Positions 47,793 through 56,598 are shown, counted from the first letter of the stretch. The stretch is DNA of 64,000 nt from Sinorhizobium glycinis (GCF_001651865.1 NZ_LPUX01000068.1:62001-126000), one strand, 5' to 3'. Notes: a model not told the origin generated them from the sequence alone. Translations and numbers: made by a program.

Positions 47793-48146
47793 ATGTTTAA
47801 CTTCGACGATGCAAACAAGAAGAGCAAGGAAGCACTGGACGTGGCTGTGAAGAGCTACTCCGCGGTGACCAAGGGCTTCCAGGCCATTGCAACCGAAGCG
47901 GCAGACTACTCGAAGAAGTCCTTCGAAGACGGCATCGCCCATATTGAAAAGCTGTCCAGCGCCAAGAGCCTCGAGGCAGCCTTCGAACTCCAGACGAACT
48001 ATCTGAAGTCGAGCTATGAAGCTTTTGTCGCCGAAGCATCGAAGATCGGTGAAATGTATGCCGATCTCGCCAAGGACGCCTACAAGCCCTATGAGGCGCC
48101 GGTCGCCAAGGCAACTGCAGCCGTGAAGTCCGCTGCCGCCGCCTGA
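47793..48146 (+). CDS. phaP: Phasin (polyhydroxybutyrate granule-associated protein)
   Basis: This 117-residue helical, Ala/Lys-rich protein matches the phasin family: FDDANKKSKEALDVAVKSYS, then ATEAADYSKKSFEDGIAHIEKLSSAKSLE and ELQTNYLKSSYEAFVAEASKIGEMY. It coats polyhydroxybutyrate granules and limits their size. The ATG at 47793 follows AAGGAGAAAC. It is a single-gene unit with its own promoter and a strong terminator, as expected for an abundant structural protein. No PHB synthase gene is in the window. Confidence 0.9.
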   Translation: MFNFDDANKKSKEALDVAVKSYSAVTKGFQAIATEAADYSKKSFEDGIAHIEKLSSAKSLEAAFELQTNYLKSSYEAFVAEASKIGEMYADLAKDAYKPYEAPVAKATAAVKSAAAA

Positions 48147-48462
48147 AGATAGAGGCCATTGCCCATCGCAAGAAGGCCGGTCGCGGGTTGCCGCGACCGG
48201 CCTTCTTGTTCTTTGGGGCGTTTTCCCTGGAGCCGCTTGGAGGCTCCGCGCGATCCGGCCTCTCGAGCCGCTTCGACAGTTTGGGGATAGCCCCAATGTC
48301 GAGCGTAGCAGCCGAAGAAATTTGATCAATCTTGTGTTTGGCCGTGCGAATATGATTGCAGTGCGTTGGTTCGGTCTTAAAATCCAAGAACGAACCATTA
48401 GATAAAGGCAAGCGGGCTGCAGCCACCTTCATGGATTGCGCCTGTCAAGGGAATGAAACAGA
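48147..48462. other. Non-coding gap between phaP and clpS
   Basis: The 316-base gap holds the phaP terminator and, to its right, the clpS promoter. A small GGAGCC/GGCTCC dyad lies near 48232-48250. I recognise no gene, riboswitch or tRNA in it. Confidence 0.6.
48170..48207 (+). terminator. Strong terminator after phaP
   Basis: A perfect 17-bp stem (AAGAAGGCCGGTCGCGG and its complement) with a GTTG loop, 23 bases after the stop, followed by GTTCTTT. This is the strongest hairpin in the window. Confidence 0.9.
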
Positions 48463-48816
48463 ATGATCGCCATGCCGGTCCGGATGCAGCAGGGAAGCGA
48501 AGGAGACGGAGGCGGCCCCAGTCGTGGCACGTCCGTTATCACACGCACCAAGCCGAAGACCAAGAAGCCGAGTTTGTACCGCGTTCTGCTTTTGAATGAC
48601 GACTACACGCCGATGGAATTCGTCGTCCACATCCTGGAACGTTTCTTTCAGAAGGACCGGGAACAGGCGACGGTCATCATGCTTCATGTCCACAACCACG
48701 GCGTTGGAGAATGCGGCGTCTTTACCTACGAAGTCGCCGAAACCAAAGTGACGCAGGTAATGGATTTCGCCAGGCAGCATCAGCATCCGCTGCAATGCGT
48801 CATGGAAAAGAAATGA
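48463..48816 (+). CDS. clpS: ATP-dependent Clp protease adaptor ClpS
   Basis: This 117-residue adaptor has an unstructured Gly/Ser-rich N terminus ([15 protein letters not shown]) then the ClpS core. [20 protein letters not shown] contains the N-degron pocket Asn/Asp, [21 protein letters not shown] supplies the pocket His and Met-type contacts, and it ends CVMEKK. ClpS delivers N-end rule substrates to ClpA. It is nine bases upstream of clpA, the standard pairing. Rhizobia carry a second ClpS paralogue elsewhere; I did not see it here. Confidence 0.95.
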   Translation: MIAMPVRMQQGSEGDGGGPSRGTSVITRTKPKTKKPSLYRVLLLNDDYTPMEFVVHILERFFQKDREQATVIMLHVHNHGVGECGVFTYEVAETKVTQVMDFARQHQHPLQCVMEKK

Positions 48817-48825
48817 GGAACTAAC

Positions 48826-51318
48826 GTGCCAACTTTTTCGCCCAGCCTCGAAAAGGCGCTGCATCAGGCACTGACTTTTGCCAACGAGCGCCATCATGAA
48901 TATGCGACGCTCGAGCACCTGCTGCTGGCATTGATCGATGATGCCGATGCGGCGGCCGTGATGGGCGCATGCAATGTAAATCTAGAAACACTCCGCAAGA
49001 CGGTGACGGATTATGTCGACAACGAATTGTCCAATCTGATCACCGGCTATGATGAAGACTCCAAACCCACCGCAGGCTTCCAGCGCGTGATCCAGCGTGC
49101 GGTCATCCATGTGCAATCCTCCGGCCGCGAAGAGGTGACGGGAGCAAATGTGCTCGTCGCGATTTTCGCCGAGCGCGAGAGCCATGCGGCCTATTTCCTG
49201 CAGGAACAGGAAATGACGCGCTACGATGCGGTGAACTTCATCTCGCACGGCATCGGCAAGCGCCCTGGCAGTTCGGAATCGCGGCCGGTGCGTGGCGCAG
49301 AGGACCAGGAGTCGGAACAGAAGTCACCGCGCGAGAGCGAGGAGGCGGGTCCGAAGAAGCAGCAGGATGCGCTGACGGCTTACTGTGTCAACCTGAACGA
49401 AAAGGCCAAATCCGGAAAGATCGATCCGCTGATCGGCCGGCACGCCGAGGTGAACCGGACCATCCAGGTCCTTTGCCGCAGATCCAAGAACAACCCGCTC
49501 TATGTCGGTGACCCCGGCGTCGGCAAGACGGCGATCGCCGAGGGCCTTGCCAAACGCATCGTCGAGAAGCAGGTGCCGGAGGCGCTTCAGGACGCTACGA
49601 TCTTTGCGCTCGACATGGGAACGCTGCTCGCCGGCACGCGGTACCGCGGCGACTTCGAAGAGCGTCTGAAGCAGGTCGTCAAGGAGCTAGAGGAGTTTTC
49701 CGGTGCCGTCCTCTTCATCGACGAGATCCATACGGTGATCGGCGCGGGCGCGACATCGGGTGGTGCGATGGATGCATCCAACCTCCTGAAGCCGGCGCTC
49801 TCCTCAGGCTCGATCCGCTGCATCGGTTCGACCACCTACAAGGAATATCGTCAGTTCTTCGAGAAGGACCGGGCACTTGTCCGCCGCTTTCAAAAGATCG
49901 ACGTCAACGAGCCGACGGTTGCCGACGCAATCGAGATCATGCGGGGTCTGAAGCCTTATTTCGAGGAGTATCACCACCTCAAATATTCGAACGAGGCGAT
50001 CAGGGCGGCCGTCGAGCTTTCGGCCCGCTACATCAATGACCGCAAGCTGCCGGACAAGGCCATCGACGTCATCGACGAATCCGGTGCGGCACAGATGCTG
50101 CTGCCTGTCAGCAAGCGCCGCAAGCTGATCACCGAACGGGAGATCGAGGCGACCGTGGCTACCATGGCCCGCATTCCGCCGAAGTCGGTCTCCAAGGACG
50201 ACGAAGCCGTTCTCGCCAATCTCGAGCAGGAACTTCGTTCGGTCGTCTATGGCCAGGATCTGGCGATCGAGGCGCTCGCCTCGTCCATCAAGCTCGCCCG
50301 CGCCGGCCTCAGGGAGCCAAACAAGCCGATCGGCTGCTACGTGTTCTCCGGCCCGACCGGCGTCGGCAAGACGGAAGTGGCGAAACAGCTGGCGACGTCG
50401 CTCGGCGTCGAACTGCTGCGCTTCGACATGTCGGAATATATGGAGCGGCACACGGTTTCCCGTCTGCTCGGCGCACCGCCCGGCTATGTCGGCTTCGACC
50501 AGGGCGGTCTCCTGACGGATGGTGTCGACCAGCATCCGCACTGCGTACTGCTGCTCGACGAGATCGAGAAGGCGCATCCGGATCTCTTCAACATCCTTCT
50601 GCAGGTGATGGATCACGGTTCGCTGACCGACCATAACGGCAAGAAGATCGACTTCCGCAACGTCATCCTGATCATGACGACCAATGCGGGCGCCTCCGAC
50701 ATGGCTCGGCCGGCGATCGGCTTCGGTTCGTCGAAGCGCGAGGGCGAGGACATCGAGGCGCTGAACCGCCTGTTCACGCCGGAGTTCCGCAACCGCCTGG
50801 ATGCGGTCATTCCGTTCAACTCGCTGCCCACGCCCGTCATCCATCAGGTCGTGCAAAAGTTCGTCATGCAGCTCGAGACGCAATTGGCCGAACGCAACGT
50901 CACCTTCGACCTCGCGCCGGAGGCGATCGCCTGGCTTGCGGACAAGGGCTACGACGAAAAGATGGGCGCACGGCCGCTGGCGCGCGTTATCCAGGAAAAC
51001 ATCAAGAAGCCGCTCGCCGACGAAATCCTCTTCGGGAAGCTCAAGAAGGGCGGCGTCGTCAAGGTGACGATCGGCACGAAGGAGGACGGCACCAAGGGGC
51101 TGATCCTCGATGCCGTGCCGGAGACGACGCCGATCAAGCCGAAGGCGGAAGTGTCGCGGCCCGGCGGCAAGAACGCCAAGCCGAAGAAATCGGAAGAGAA
51201 GGTAACCGTCGCCGCCGCGGCCAGTCCGAAATCGAAGCCGAAGAAGGCCGCCAAGCCCGCATCGGCTGCGGTTCCGTTGAAGGGGAGAACGGTTCCCAAG
51301 GTCCCGCGCAAGAAATAG
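48826..51318 (+). CDS. clpA: ATP-dependent Clp protease ATP-binding subunit ClpA
   Basis: This 830-residue unfoldase has the N domain (1-150), then AAA+ domain 1 (Walker A GDPGVGKTAIAEG) and domain 2 (GPTGVGKTEVAKQ, Walker B CVLLLDEIEKAHPD). The ClpP-docking IGF loop is in ARPAIGFGSSKREGED. Residues beyond about 760 are a Lys/Pro/Ala-rich tail (SEEKVTVAAAASPKSKPKK) absent from E. coli ClpA (758 residues). The start is GTG at 48826, giving MPTFSPSLEKAL. It is translated with clpS and followed by a strong hairpin. Confidence 0.97.
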   Translation: MPTFSPSLEKALHQALTFANERHHEYATLEHLLLALIDDADAAAVMGACNVNLETLRKTVTDYVDNELSNLITGYDEDSKPTAGFQRVIQRAVIHVQSSGREEVTGANVLVAIFAERESHAAYFLQEQEMTRYDAVNFISHGIGKRPGSSESRPVRGAEDQESEQKSPRESEEAGPKKQQDALTAYCVNLNEKAKSGKIDPLIGRHAEVNRTIQVLCRRSKNNPLYVGDPGVGKTAIAEGLAKRIVEKQVPEALQDATIFALDMGTLLAGTRYRGDFEERLKQVVKELEEFSGAVLFIDEIHTVIGAGATSGGAMDASNLLKPALSSGSIRCIGSTTYKEYRQFFEKDRALVRRFQKIDVNEPTVADAIEIMRGLKPYFEEYHHLKYSNEAIRAAVELSARYINDRKLPDKAIDVIDESGAAQMLLPVSKRRKLITEREIEATVATMARIPPKSVSKDDEAVLANLEQELRSVVYGQDLAIEALASSIKLARAGLREPNKPIGCYVFSGPTGVGKTEVAKQLATSLGVELLRFDMSEYMERHTVSRLLGAPPGYVGFDQGGLLTDGVDQHPHCVLLLDEIEKAHPDLFNILLQVMDHGSLTDHNGKKIDFRNVILIMTTNAGASDMARPAIGFGSSKREGEDIEALNRLFTPEFRNRLDAVIPFNSLPTPVIHQVVQKFVMQLETQLAERNVTFDLAPEAIAWLADKGYDEKMGARPLARVIQENIKKPLADEILFGKLKKGGVVKVTIGTKEDGTKGLILDAVPETTPIKPKAEVSRPGGKNAKPKKSEEKVTVAAAASPKSKPKKAAKPASAAVPLKGRTVPKVPRKK

Positions 51319-51338
51319 CGCTATCGCGACTTTCGCCT

Positions 51339-51371
51339 GACGGTGCCGGGTGGTTCACCCGGCACCGTCTT
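51339..51371 (+). terminator. Terminator after clpA
   Basis: GACGGTGCCGGGTG and CACCCGGCACCGTC are perfect 14-bp arms around GTT, followed by TTGCC. It starts 21 bases past the stop and 33 bases before azlC. Confidence 0.75.
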
Positions 51372-51403
51372 GCCGAAGGGCGATCCCATTCCGCGTGATT
51401 TTC

Positions 51404-52141
51404 ATGGATGATGTCGAAGATGAACGGTCGAGGCTTGCCTGGTTTCTGACCGGAGCACGGGGGATTTTCAGCCTTCCGGCCGTCATTCTCATGCTCTCCT
51501 TCGTCGGTTTCTGCTCGCTGACCGCTCAGGCAGGCATCCCGCCGGAGCAGGTCGTCTTCATGACCGGCATCGTCTGGGCCTTGCCGGCGAAGGTCATTCT
51601 CGTCAGCTCGATCATGAGCGGCGCGAGCCTTGCGGCAGCGTTCCTGGCTGTTACCCTCTCATCGGTCCGCCTGATGCCGATGGTCGCGGCGCTCGTGCCG
51701 GAATTGCGCAACTCGAGAACGCCGACCTGGCTGCTGCTCGTCCTGTCGCATTTCGTGGCCATCACCGCCTGGGTCTTCGCGATGGAGCGTGTGCCAAAGG
51801 TACCGCGCGACCATCGCGTCACCTTCTTCGCCGGTTTCGGCATCACCCTGGTCGCCGCGAACATGGTGCTGGTCGGCGTGGTCTATCACCTTGTCGCCGA
51901 GTTTCCGCCTCTGGTGGCAGGCTGCCTCTTCTTCCTGACGCCGATCTATTTCCTCGCCTCTATCTGGCATTCCGCCCGCCATCCGGTCATCTACGTGGCG
52001 CTTGCGATCGGCCTCGTTGCGGGCCCGCTGTTCTATTGGATCGCACCGGAGTTCGACATCCTCTTGGCCGGCGTCGTAGGCGGGACGCTTGCCTGGGGCG
52101 CGGAGCGCCTCTGGCGTTCGCGCCGGGAGGCACGCCCGTGA
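51404..52141 (+). CDS. azlC: AzlC-family branched-chain amino acid exporter, large subunit
   Basis: This 245-residue membrane protein has about six helices and the AzlC motif region (FLTGARGIFSLPAVILMLSFVGFCSLTAQAG, AAFLAVTLSSVRLMPMVAALVPELR). With AzlD it exports branched-chain amino acids or their analogues. The ATG at 51404 is selected over an upstream in-frame ATG at 51350 that overlaps the clpA terminator hairpin. Its stop overlaps the azlD GTG start by four bases. Confidence 0.9.
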   Translation: MDDVEDERSRLAWFLTGARGIFSLPAVILMLSFVGFCSLTAQAGIPPEQVVFMTGIVWALPAKVILVSSIMSGASLAAAFLAVTLSSVRLMPMVAALVPELRNSRTPTWLLLVLSHFVAITAWVFAMERVPKVPRDHRVTFFAGFGITLVAANMVLVGVVYHLVAEFPPLVAGCLFFLTPIYFLASIWHSARHPVIYVALAIGLVAGPLFYWIAPEFDILLAGVVGGTLAWGAERLWRSRREARP

Positions 52142-52482
52142 CCTGGACCGACGGATGGTGGGCCTATGCCTTCATCGCGATTGCCGGCTGGATCGCCACC
52201 GACCTCTGGCGCTGGCTCGGCGTGCTTGCCGGCAAGCGGCTCCGCGATGATTCGGAGGCTTTGAACTGGGTGAGGGCGGTCGCGACCGCCCTGGTCGCTG
52301 CGGTGATCGCGAAGCTCATCCTCTATCCAACCGGTGTCCTGGCGCAATCACCGCTGTGGCTGCGGGCGGGCGCCGTCGTGTTCGGCACCATCGCCTTCTT
52401 TCTCGCTCGGCAGAAGCCGGTGGTAGGCATTGCGACTTCGATCGCCGTGCTCGCCATCGGGTTGTGGTGGCTGGGATTTTGA
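52138..52482 (+). CDS. azlD: AzlD-family branched-chain amino acid transport protein, small subunit
   Basis: This 114-residue membrane protein with four predicted helices (TDGWWAYAFIAIAGWIATDLW, ATALVAAVIAKLILY, GAVVFGTIAFFLARQ, SIAVLAIGLWWLGF) is the small AzlD partner. The GTG start at 52138 overlaps the azlC stop (GTGA), so it is translationally coupled. A double hairpin follows, before the convergent HIT gene. Confidence 0.88.
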   Translation: MTWTDGWWAYAFIAIAGWIATDLWRWLGVLAGKRLRDDSEALNWVRAVATALVAAVIAKLILYPTGVLAQSPLWLRAGAVVFGTIAFFLARQKPVVGIATSIAVLAIGLWWLGF

Positions 52483-52485
52483 CGG

Positions 52486-52532
52486 GCTACAGCGCCGCGC
52501 GTCTTACCAGACGCGCAGAAGGTCACTGTAGC
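52486..52532. repeat. Double-hairpin intergenic repeat between azlD and hit
   Basis: Outer arms GCTACAG (52486-52492) and CTGTAGC (52526-52532) enclose inner arms GCGCGTC (52497-52503) and GACGCGC (52510-52516). The nested form and sequence match what I recall as an abundant Sinorhizobium intergenic repeat. It lies between convergent genes and may end transcription from both. Confidence 0.65.
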
Positions 52533-52547
52533 ATTTTGAATCAGCGC

Positions 52548-52967
52548 TCAAAGCGCCCGCCGGATCTTCTCCGCATTCGCTGCCAGTACGTCGCCATCCT
52601 CCATCTTTCCGGAATGCGGCTTCAGCGGAACGCCTTCCCGGCGCGGGATCACGTGGAAATGCAGGTGGAAGACGGATTGGCCGGCCGGCGGCTCGTTGAA
52701 CTGCATGATCGTCACGCCGTCCGCGTCGAAAGCCTCCTTGGCCGCAATCGCGATCTTCTGGACCGTGGCGACCAGCGCCGGCAGGGTGGCAGCGTCCGCG
52801 TCGAGGATGTTGCGCGATGGCGCCTTCGGCAGGACGAGCACATGTCCTTCCGCCTGCGGCATGACGTCCATGAACGCCACCGTCGCCTCGTCCTCGTAGA
52901 CCCGATGCGAGGGAATTTCGCCGCGCAGAATCTTGGCGAAGATATTGTTGGTGTCATAGCCGCTCAT
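52548..52967 (-). CDS. hit: HIT-family hydrolase
   Basis: This 139-residue histidine-triad protein has FAKILRGEIPSHRVYEDE at its start and the catalytic motif SVFHLHFHVIPRREG (HxHxH). It resembles Hint-type nucleotide phosphoramidases. The ATG giving MSGYDTNN is used because the upstream extension lacks family character. It is the last gene of the ridA-gdpD-femAB-hit run, 44 bases after the FemAB-like gene. Confidence 0.92.
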   Translation of the reverse strand: MSGYDTNNIFAKILRGEIPSHRVYEDEATVAFMDVMPQAEGHVLVLPKAPSRNILDADAATLPALVATVQKIAIAAKEAFDADGVTIMQFNEPPAGQSVFHLHFHVIPRREGVPLKPHSGKMEDGDVLAANAEKIRRAL

Positions 52968-53011
52968 GTCGCTTCCTCTTGTGGGTTCGTTGCGGGAAGC
53001 CCCGCTGTTGG

Positions 53012-54199
53012 TCAATTTCGTTGGCGCTCACCCTTGCGGAAAGGACCGTGCTCCGCGAGGAACTCGCCGGTCTCTTCCACGTCGCGGCGCTCCTGCTCCA
53101 GGTAGTCGGCGACCGCCCTTGCCAGGCCCGGATGGGTGATGAAGTGGGCCGAATGGGTCGTGACCGGCATATAGCCGCGCGCCAGCTTGTGCTCGCCTTG
53201 CGCGCCCGCTTCGACGCGCCGCAGGCCCTTCGCAATAGCGAAGTCGATCGCCTGGTGATAGCAGACCTCGAAATGCAGGAACGGGTGATCCTCGATGCAG
53301 CCCCAATGTCGACCGTAGAGCGCATCGCCGCCGATGAAATTGATCGCGCCGGCGATATATCGGCCGCCGCGCTTTGCCATGACCAGCAGAATGTCTTCCG
53401 CCATCCGCTCGCCGATCAGCGAATAGAAGGCGCGGCTCAGATACGGCCGGCCCCATTTGCGCCCGCCGGTGTCCATGTAAAAGGCGAAGAACTGGTCCCA
53501 AATGGCCTCTGTGAGATCGCTGCCGGTCAGCCAGTCGATGGTGATCCCGTTCTCGACGGCCTCCCGACGCTCCCGTTTCAGCGCCTTGCGTTTTCGCGAT
53601 GCGAGCGTGGCGAGGAAGTGGTCGTGCGAGCCGTAGCCTTCATTGATGAAGTGGAACTGCTGGTCGGTCCGGTGCAGAAATCCGGATCGTTCGAAGATCG
53701 GCATTTCCTCGGCGGGCACGAAAGTGACATGGGCGGACGAGACGCCATGACGGCGAGAGAGCTCCTTGAGGCCGGCGGCGAGCGCTTCCTGCACTGGCCG
53801 CGGATCACCGCCCGCGGCGCTGAGAAGGCGCGGTCCGGTCACGGGCGTGAACGGCACGGAGCTTTGCAGCTTCGGATAATAGCGCCCGCCGGCGCGCTCG
53901 AAGGCGTTCGCCCATCCGTGGTCGAAGACATATTCGCCCTGGCTGTGGTTCTTCATGTAGCAGACGAGGGCGCCGCGCAGGAATCCGTCGGCATCCTCCA
54001 TGAGCAGGTGCTGGCCGAGCCAGCCCGTGTCCGCTGTCGCCGAACCCGACTCCTCGAGCGCCGAAAGATAGGCGTGCGACAGGAACGGATTATAGGGCGC
54101 ACCCGGATAAGCCTTCGAGGCGCCGATGAGCCTGTTCCAGCTCGCCGGCGGGATCGAAGAGAACGAATGCTCTATGCGGATGTTGATCGCGTCTGACAT
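53012..54199 (-). CDS. FemAB/GNAT-like protein (DUF482, peptidogalycan biosynthesis family)
   Basis: This 395-residue protein matches the FemAB-like GNAT family (DUF482). It begins MSDAINIRIEHSFSSIPPASWNRL and has NPFLSHAYLSALEESGSA, ARGYMPVTTHSAHFITHP and a central block FYMDTGGRKWGRPYLSRAF. Members use two tandem GNAT folds; the true reaction is unproven, although the family is often named peptidogalycan biosynthesis protein. No membrane segments are seen. It is four bases downstream of gdpD. Confidence 0.82.
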   Translation of the reverse strand: MSDAINIRIEHSFSSIPPASWNRLIGASKAYPGAPYNPFLSHAYLSALEESGSATADTGWLGQHLLMEDADGFLRGALVCYMKNHSQGEYVFDHGWANAFERAGGRYYPKLQSSVPFTPVTGPRLLSAAGGDPRPVQEALAAGLKELSRRHGVSSAHVTFVPAEEMPIFERSGFLHRTDQQFHFINEGYGSHDHFLATLASRKRKALKRERREAVENGITIDWLTGSDLTEAIWDQFFAFYMDTGGRKWGRPYLSRAFYSLIGERMAEDILLVMAKRGGRYIAGAINFIGGDALYGRHWGCIEDHPFLHFEVCYHQAIDFAIAKGLRRVEAGAQGEHKLARGYMPVTTHSAHFITHPGLARAVADYLEQERRDVEETGEFLAEHGPFRKGERQRN

Positions 54200-54203
54200 G
54201 CGC

Positions 54204-54929
54204 CTAGGAAATCATGGTCTCCCTCGGATCGAAACCCTCGAACGTCATCTGATCGGCATGGGCGAATGTGTGTTCCTGCGCCCGGCGGTCGCGCACCGTC
54301 CAGGTGATGACGGTGCGGCCAAGGGCGCGCTCCTTGGTGATGAACGGGTTCGGCAGATCGCCGTAGAAATAGGAGATGAAGTCGAGCCCGAGCTGCATGG
54401 CCTCCTCGTGCACGAAGAAGGTTTCGGGATTGGAGCCGTCGGCGGTAAGGCCGAGCGGATGGGCGGCGTCGAGCGCCTTCAGATCCTTGAGCAGCCAATG
54501 GTCGAAGCTCATCAGCGCCACCGGCCCCTTGTAGTCCTCGAGCGTGTCGAGCACGGCCGCCGCAAATCCTTCGTCGTCATCCCTGCGGCCCTTGAGTTCG
54601 AGGACGAGCGGCACGCGTCCGTCGACGAGGCGAAGCAACTGCGTAAGCGTCGGCACCTTGTCCTTTGTGCCGCCGATCGACAACAGGCCGAGTTCGCCGG
54701 CGGTTTTTGCCCGAACGTCTCCCCTGATCCCGCAGAGGCGCTGCAGATCGTGGTCGTGGAACACGACCGGAACGCTATCGGCGGTAAACTGCAGGTCGCA
54801 TTCGATCGCAAAGCCCGCTTCTGCGGCGCGGGAGAAGGCCGAAAGCGTGTTTTCCCAGACCTCCCGGTTCATGTCGTGGTAACCGCGATGGGCGATCGGC
54901 TGGGTTTTGAGCCAGGAAGTATCCTTCAT
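54204..54929 (-). CDS. Glycerophosphodiester phosphodiesterase family protein
   Basis: This 241-residue TIM-barrel enzyme has the GDPD metal site motifs: PIAHRGYHD, ECDLQFTADSVPVVFHDHDL and PLVLELKGR. Glu/Asp/His ligands are intact. It would cleave glycerophosphodiesters to glycerol 3-phosphate and alcohols. The ATG giving MKDTSWLKTQ is selected; the longer frame upstream overlaps ridA. It is 13 bases after ridA and four bases before the FemAB-like gene, so co-transcribed. No signal peptide is present, so it is cytoplasmic. Confidence 0.9.
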   Translation of the reverse strand: MKDTSWLKTQPIAHRGYHDMNREVWENTLSAFSRAAEAGFAIECDLQFTADSVPVVFHDHDLQRLCGIRGDVRAKTAGELGLLSIGGTKDKVPTLTQLLRLVDGRVPLVLELKGRRDDDEGFAAAVLDTLEDYKGPVALMSFDHWLLKDLKALDAAHPLGLTADGSNPETFFVHEEAMQLGLDFISYFYGDLPNPFITKERALGRTVITWTVRDRRAQEHTFAHADQMTFEGFDPRETMIS

Positions 54930-54942
54930 GGAGAGACCCTGA

Positions 54943-55410
54943 TCACGCGATTTCGAGGATTGCGTCGATTTCGACGGCAGCATTGAAGGGCAGTGAGGCC
55001 ATGCCGACGGCGGCGCGCGCATGCTTGCCGGCTTCGCCGAGCACATTGGCAAGGAGGTTCGACGCGCCGTTGATGACGAGGTGCTGCTCGGTGAACTCCG
55101 GGACCGAGGCGACGAAGCCGTTGATCTTCACGAGGCGGCGAATGCGGCCGAGATCGCCGCCAAGCGCGGCTTTGGCCTGAGCCAGAATGTTGATCGCGCA
55201 GAGCTCGGCAGCGCGCTGCGCGGCCGCGACGTCGACATCCTTGCCGACATGGCCCGTAACCGCGACCTTGCCGCCTTCCATTGGCAGCTGGCCGGAGATG
55301 TAGAGCGTCGAGCCGGTGATGACGTAAGGCACGTAGTTGGCGACCGGCGCGACCGCCTGCGGAATGACGATGCCAAGCTCGTTGAGACGCGTTTCGATCT
55401 CTGCGGACAT
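54943..55410 (-). CDS. RidA-family protein
   Basis: This 155-residue Rid-family protein shows LGIVIPQAVAPVANYVPYV, GSTLYISGQLPMEGG, CAINILAQAKAALGGDL and RAAVGMASLPFNAAVEIDAI, where the Arg matches the catalytic one of RidA deaminases. RidA hydrolyses reactive enamine/imine products of PLP enzymes, protecting cells. This branch is the longer alphaproteobacterial form, so the activity is likely but not certain. It leads the minus-strand run to gdpD, femAB and hit, and is divergent from eipB. Confidence 0.87.
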   Translation of the reverse strand: MSAEIETRLNELGIVIPQAVAPVANYVPYVITGSTLYISGQLPMEGGKVAVTGHVGKDVDVAAAQRAAELCAINILAQAKAALGGDLGRIRRLVKINGFVASVPEFTEQHLVINGASNLLANVLGEAGKHARAAVGMASLPFNAAVEIDAILEIA

Positions 55411-55547
55411 GGAGGGCTCCCTTGTTGTCTTTTGTGATAGAATCCTGCATGCGGAAACAGGATCGTGACAGGCACGGACCGTATCTGCCTCGCTTCTGCC
55501 GAATGTTTGTTTATCCCATTGCCGGCGAGTCCAACAGGAGGAAACGG

Positions 55548-56369
55548 ATGTTTCGTAAAGGCTTTGGTCTTCTCGCCCTGGGGAGCGTCTGCCTCGCCGC
55601 TCTGACCGTCGCTGGCGCTGCATATGCGAGCGCATTGGCGCCGCACCGCGCCGTCTACGATCTTGAATTGAAGAATGCCTCCGACCGATCGGGCATTACC
55701 GGCATGTATGGACGCATGGTCTATGAGTTCAACGGGTCGGCCTGCGAAGGGTATACGGTGAGCTTCCGCTTCGTCACCCAGGTCGACACCGGCGAGGAGG
55801 TTCGGCTGACCGACCAGCAGACCACCACCTACGAGGACATGAAGAACGGGAGCTTCCGCTTTCTCACCCGCTCCTTCACCGATGAGAAGCTGGACAAGGA
55901 AGTACGCGGAAGCGCCCATGGCGACAAATCCGGCGTCAAGGTCGAACTGACCGCCCCCGATAAGCGCGAGGTGGCTCTGGCCCAAAGCCGGTTCCCGACC
56001 GAGCATATGCTGGAGGTGATCGAGCGGGCCAAGCGCGGCGAGACCCTTTTCGAATCCCGAATCTTCGACGGGTCCGATTCGGGTGACAAGACGCTGATCA
56101 CCTCGACCTTCGTCGGCAAGCCGCGCAAGCCCACCCCCGACGATGCGGACGCCGGCAAGGCGGGCAGGCTCGCCGGTGAAAGCTATTGGCCGGTGACGAT
56201 ATCCTATTTCAACGACGAGGCGAGCGGCGATGCGCTGCCCATCTACCGCATGTCCTTTAAGCTTTACGAGAATGGCGTCACTCGCGACCTGACGATGGAC
56301 TATGGCGACTTCGTGCTCTCCGGCAAGCTTGCCGATCTCGAAGTCTTCAACGAGGAAGAGTGCAAGTAG
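55548..56369 (+). CDS. eipB: EipB-like periplasmic protein (DUF1849)
   Basis: This 273-residue secreted protein has a signal peptide of about 27 residues (FGLLALGSVCLAALTVAGAA). The mature beta-rich domain has one Cys near the start (Cys66 in NGSACEGYT) and one just before the C terminus (Cys272 in EEECK). This is the arrangement of EipB of Brucella, where the two cysteines form a disulfide that locks the beta-spiral. EipB supports cell-envelope integrity. The ribosome-binding site AGGAGGAAAC is strong. It is divergent from ridA by 137 bases. Confidence 0.88.
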   Translation: MFRKGFGLLALGSVCLAALTVAGAAYASALAPHRAVYDLELKNASDRSGITGMYGRMVYEFNGSACEGYTVSFRFVTQVDTGEEVRLTDQQTTTYEDMKNGSFRFLTRSFTDEKLDKEVRGSAHGDKSGVKVELTAPDKREVALAQSRFPTEHMLEVIERAKRGETLFESRIFDGSDSGDKTLITSTFVGKPRKPTPDDADAGKAGRLAGESYWPVTISYFNDEASGDALPIYRMSFKLYENGVTRDLTMDYGDFVLSGKLADLEVFNEEECK

Positions 56370-56598
56370 CGTCGCCTGAAGGCGTTCTGCGAAAGTCGAG
56401 CGGCAGCCAATACGCTTTAGATAGAGGTAAAAAACCGGCTGCCTGACTTGATTTATCGGGCAGTTGCAGCTAAGGGGCTGCCCATTCCACACGTGAGGCA
56501 TGGGATTTTCCGGGAGAAATCCGGATCGTTCCGCCGGTGGGCGCGTCAAGATGCGCTCGACGCCTTGCGGAGGTTCAACCGGAAAAGGAGAAAAAGGC

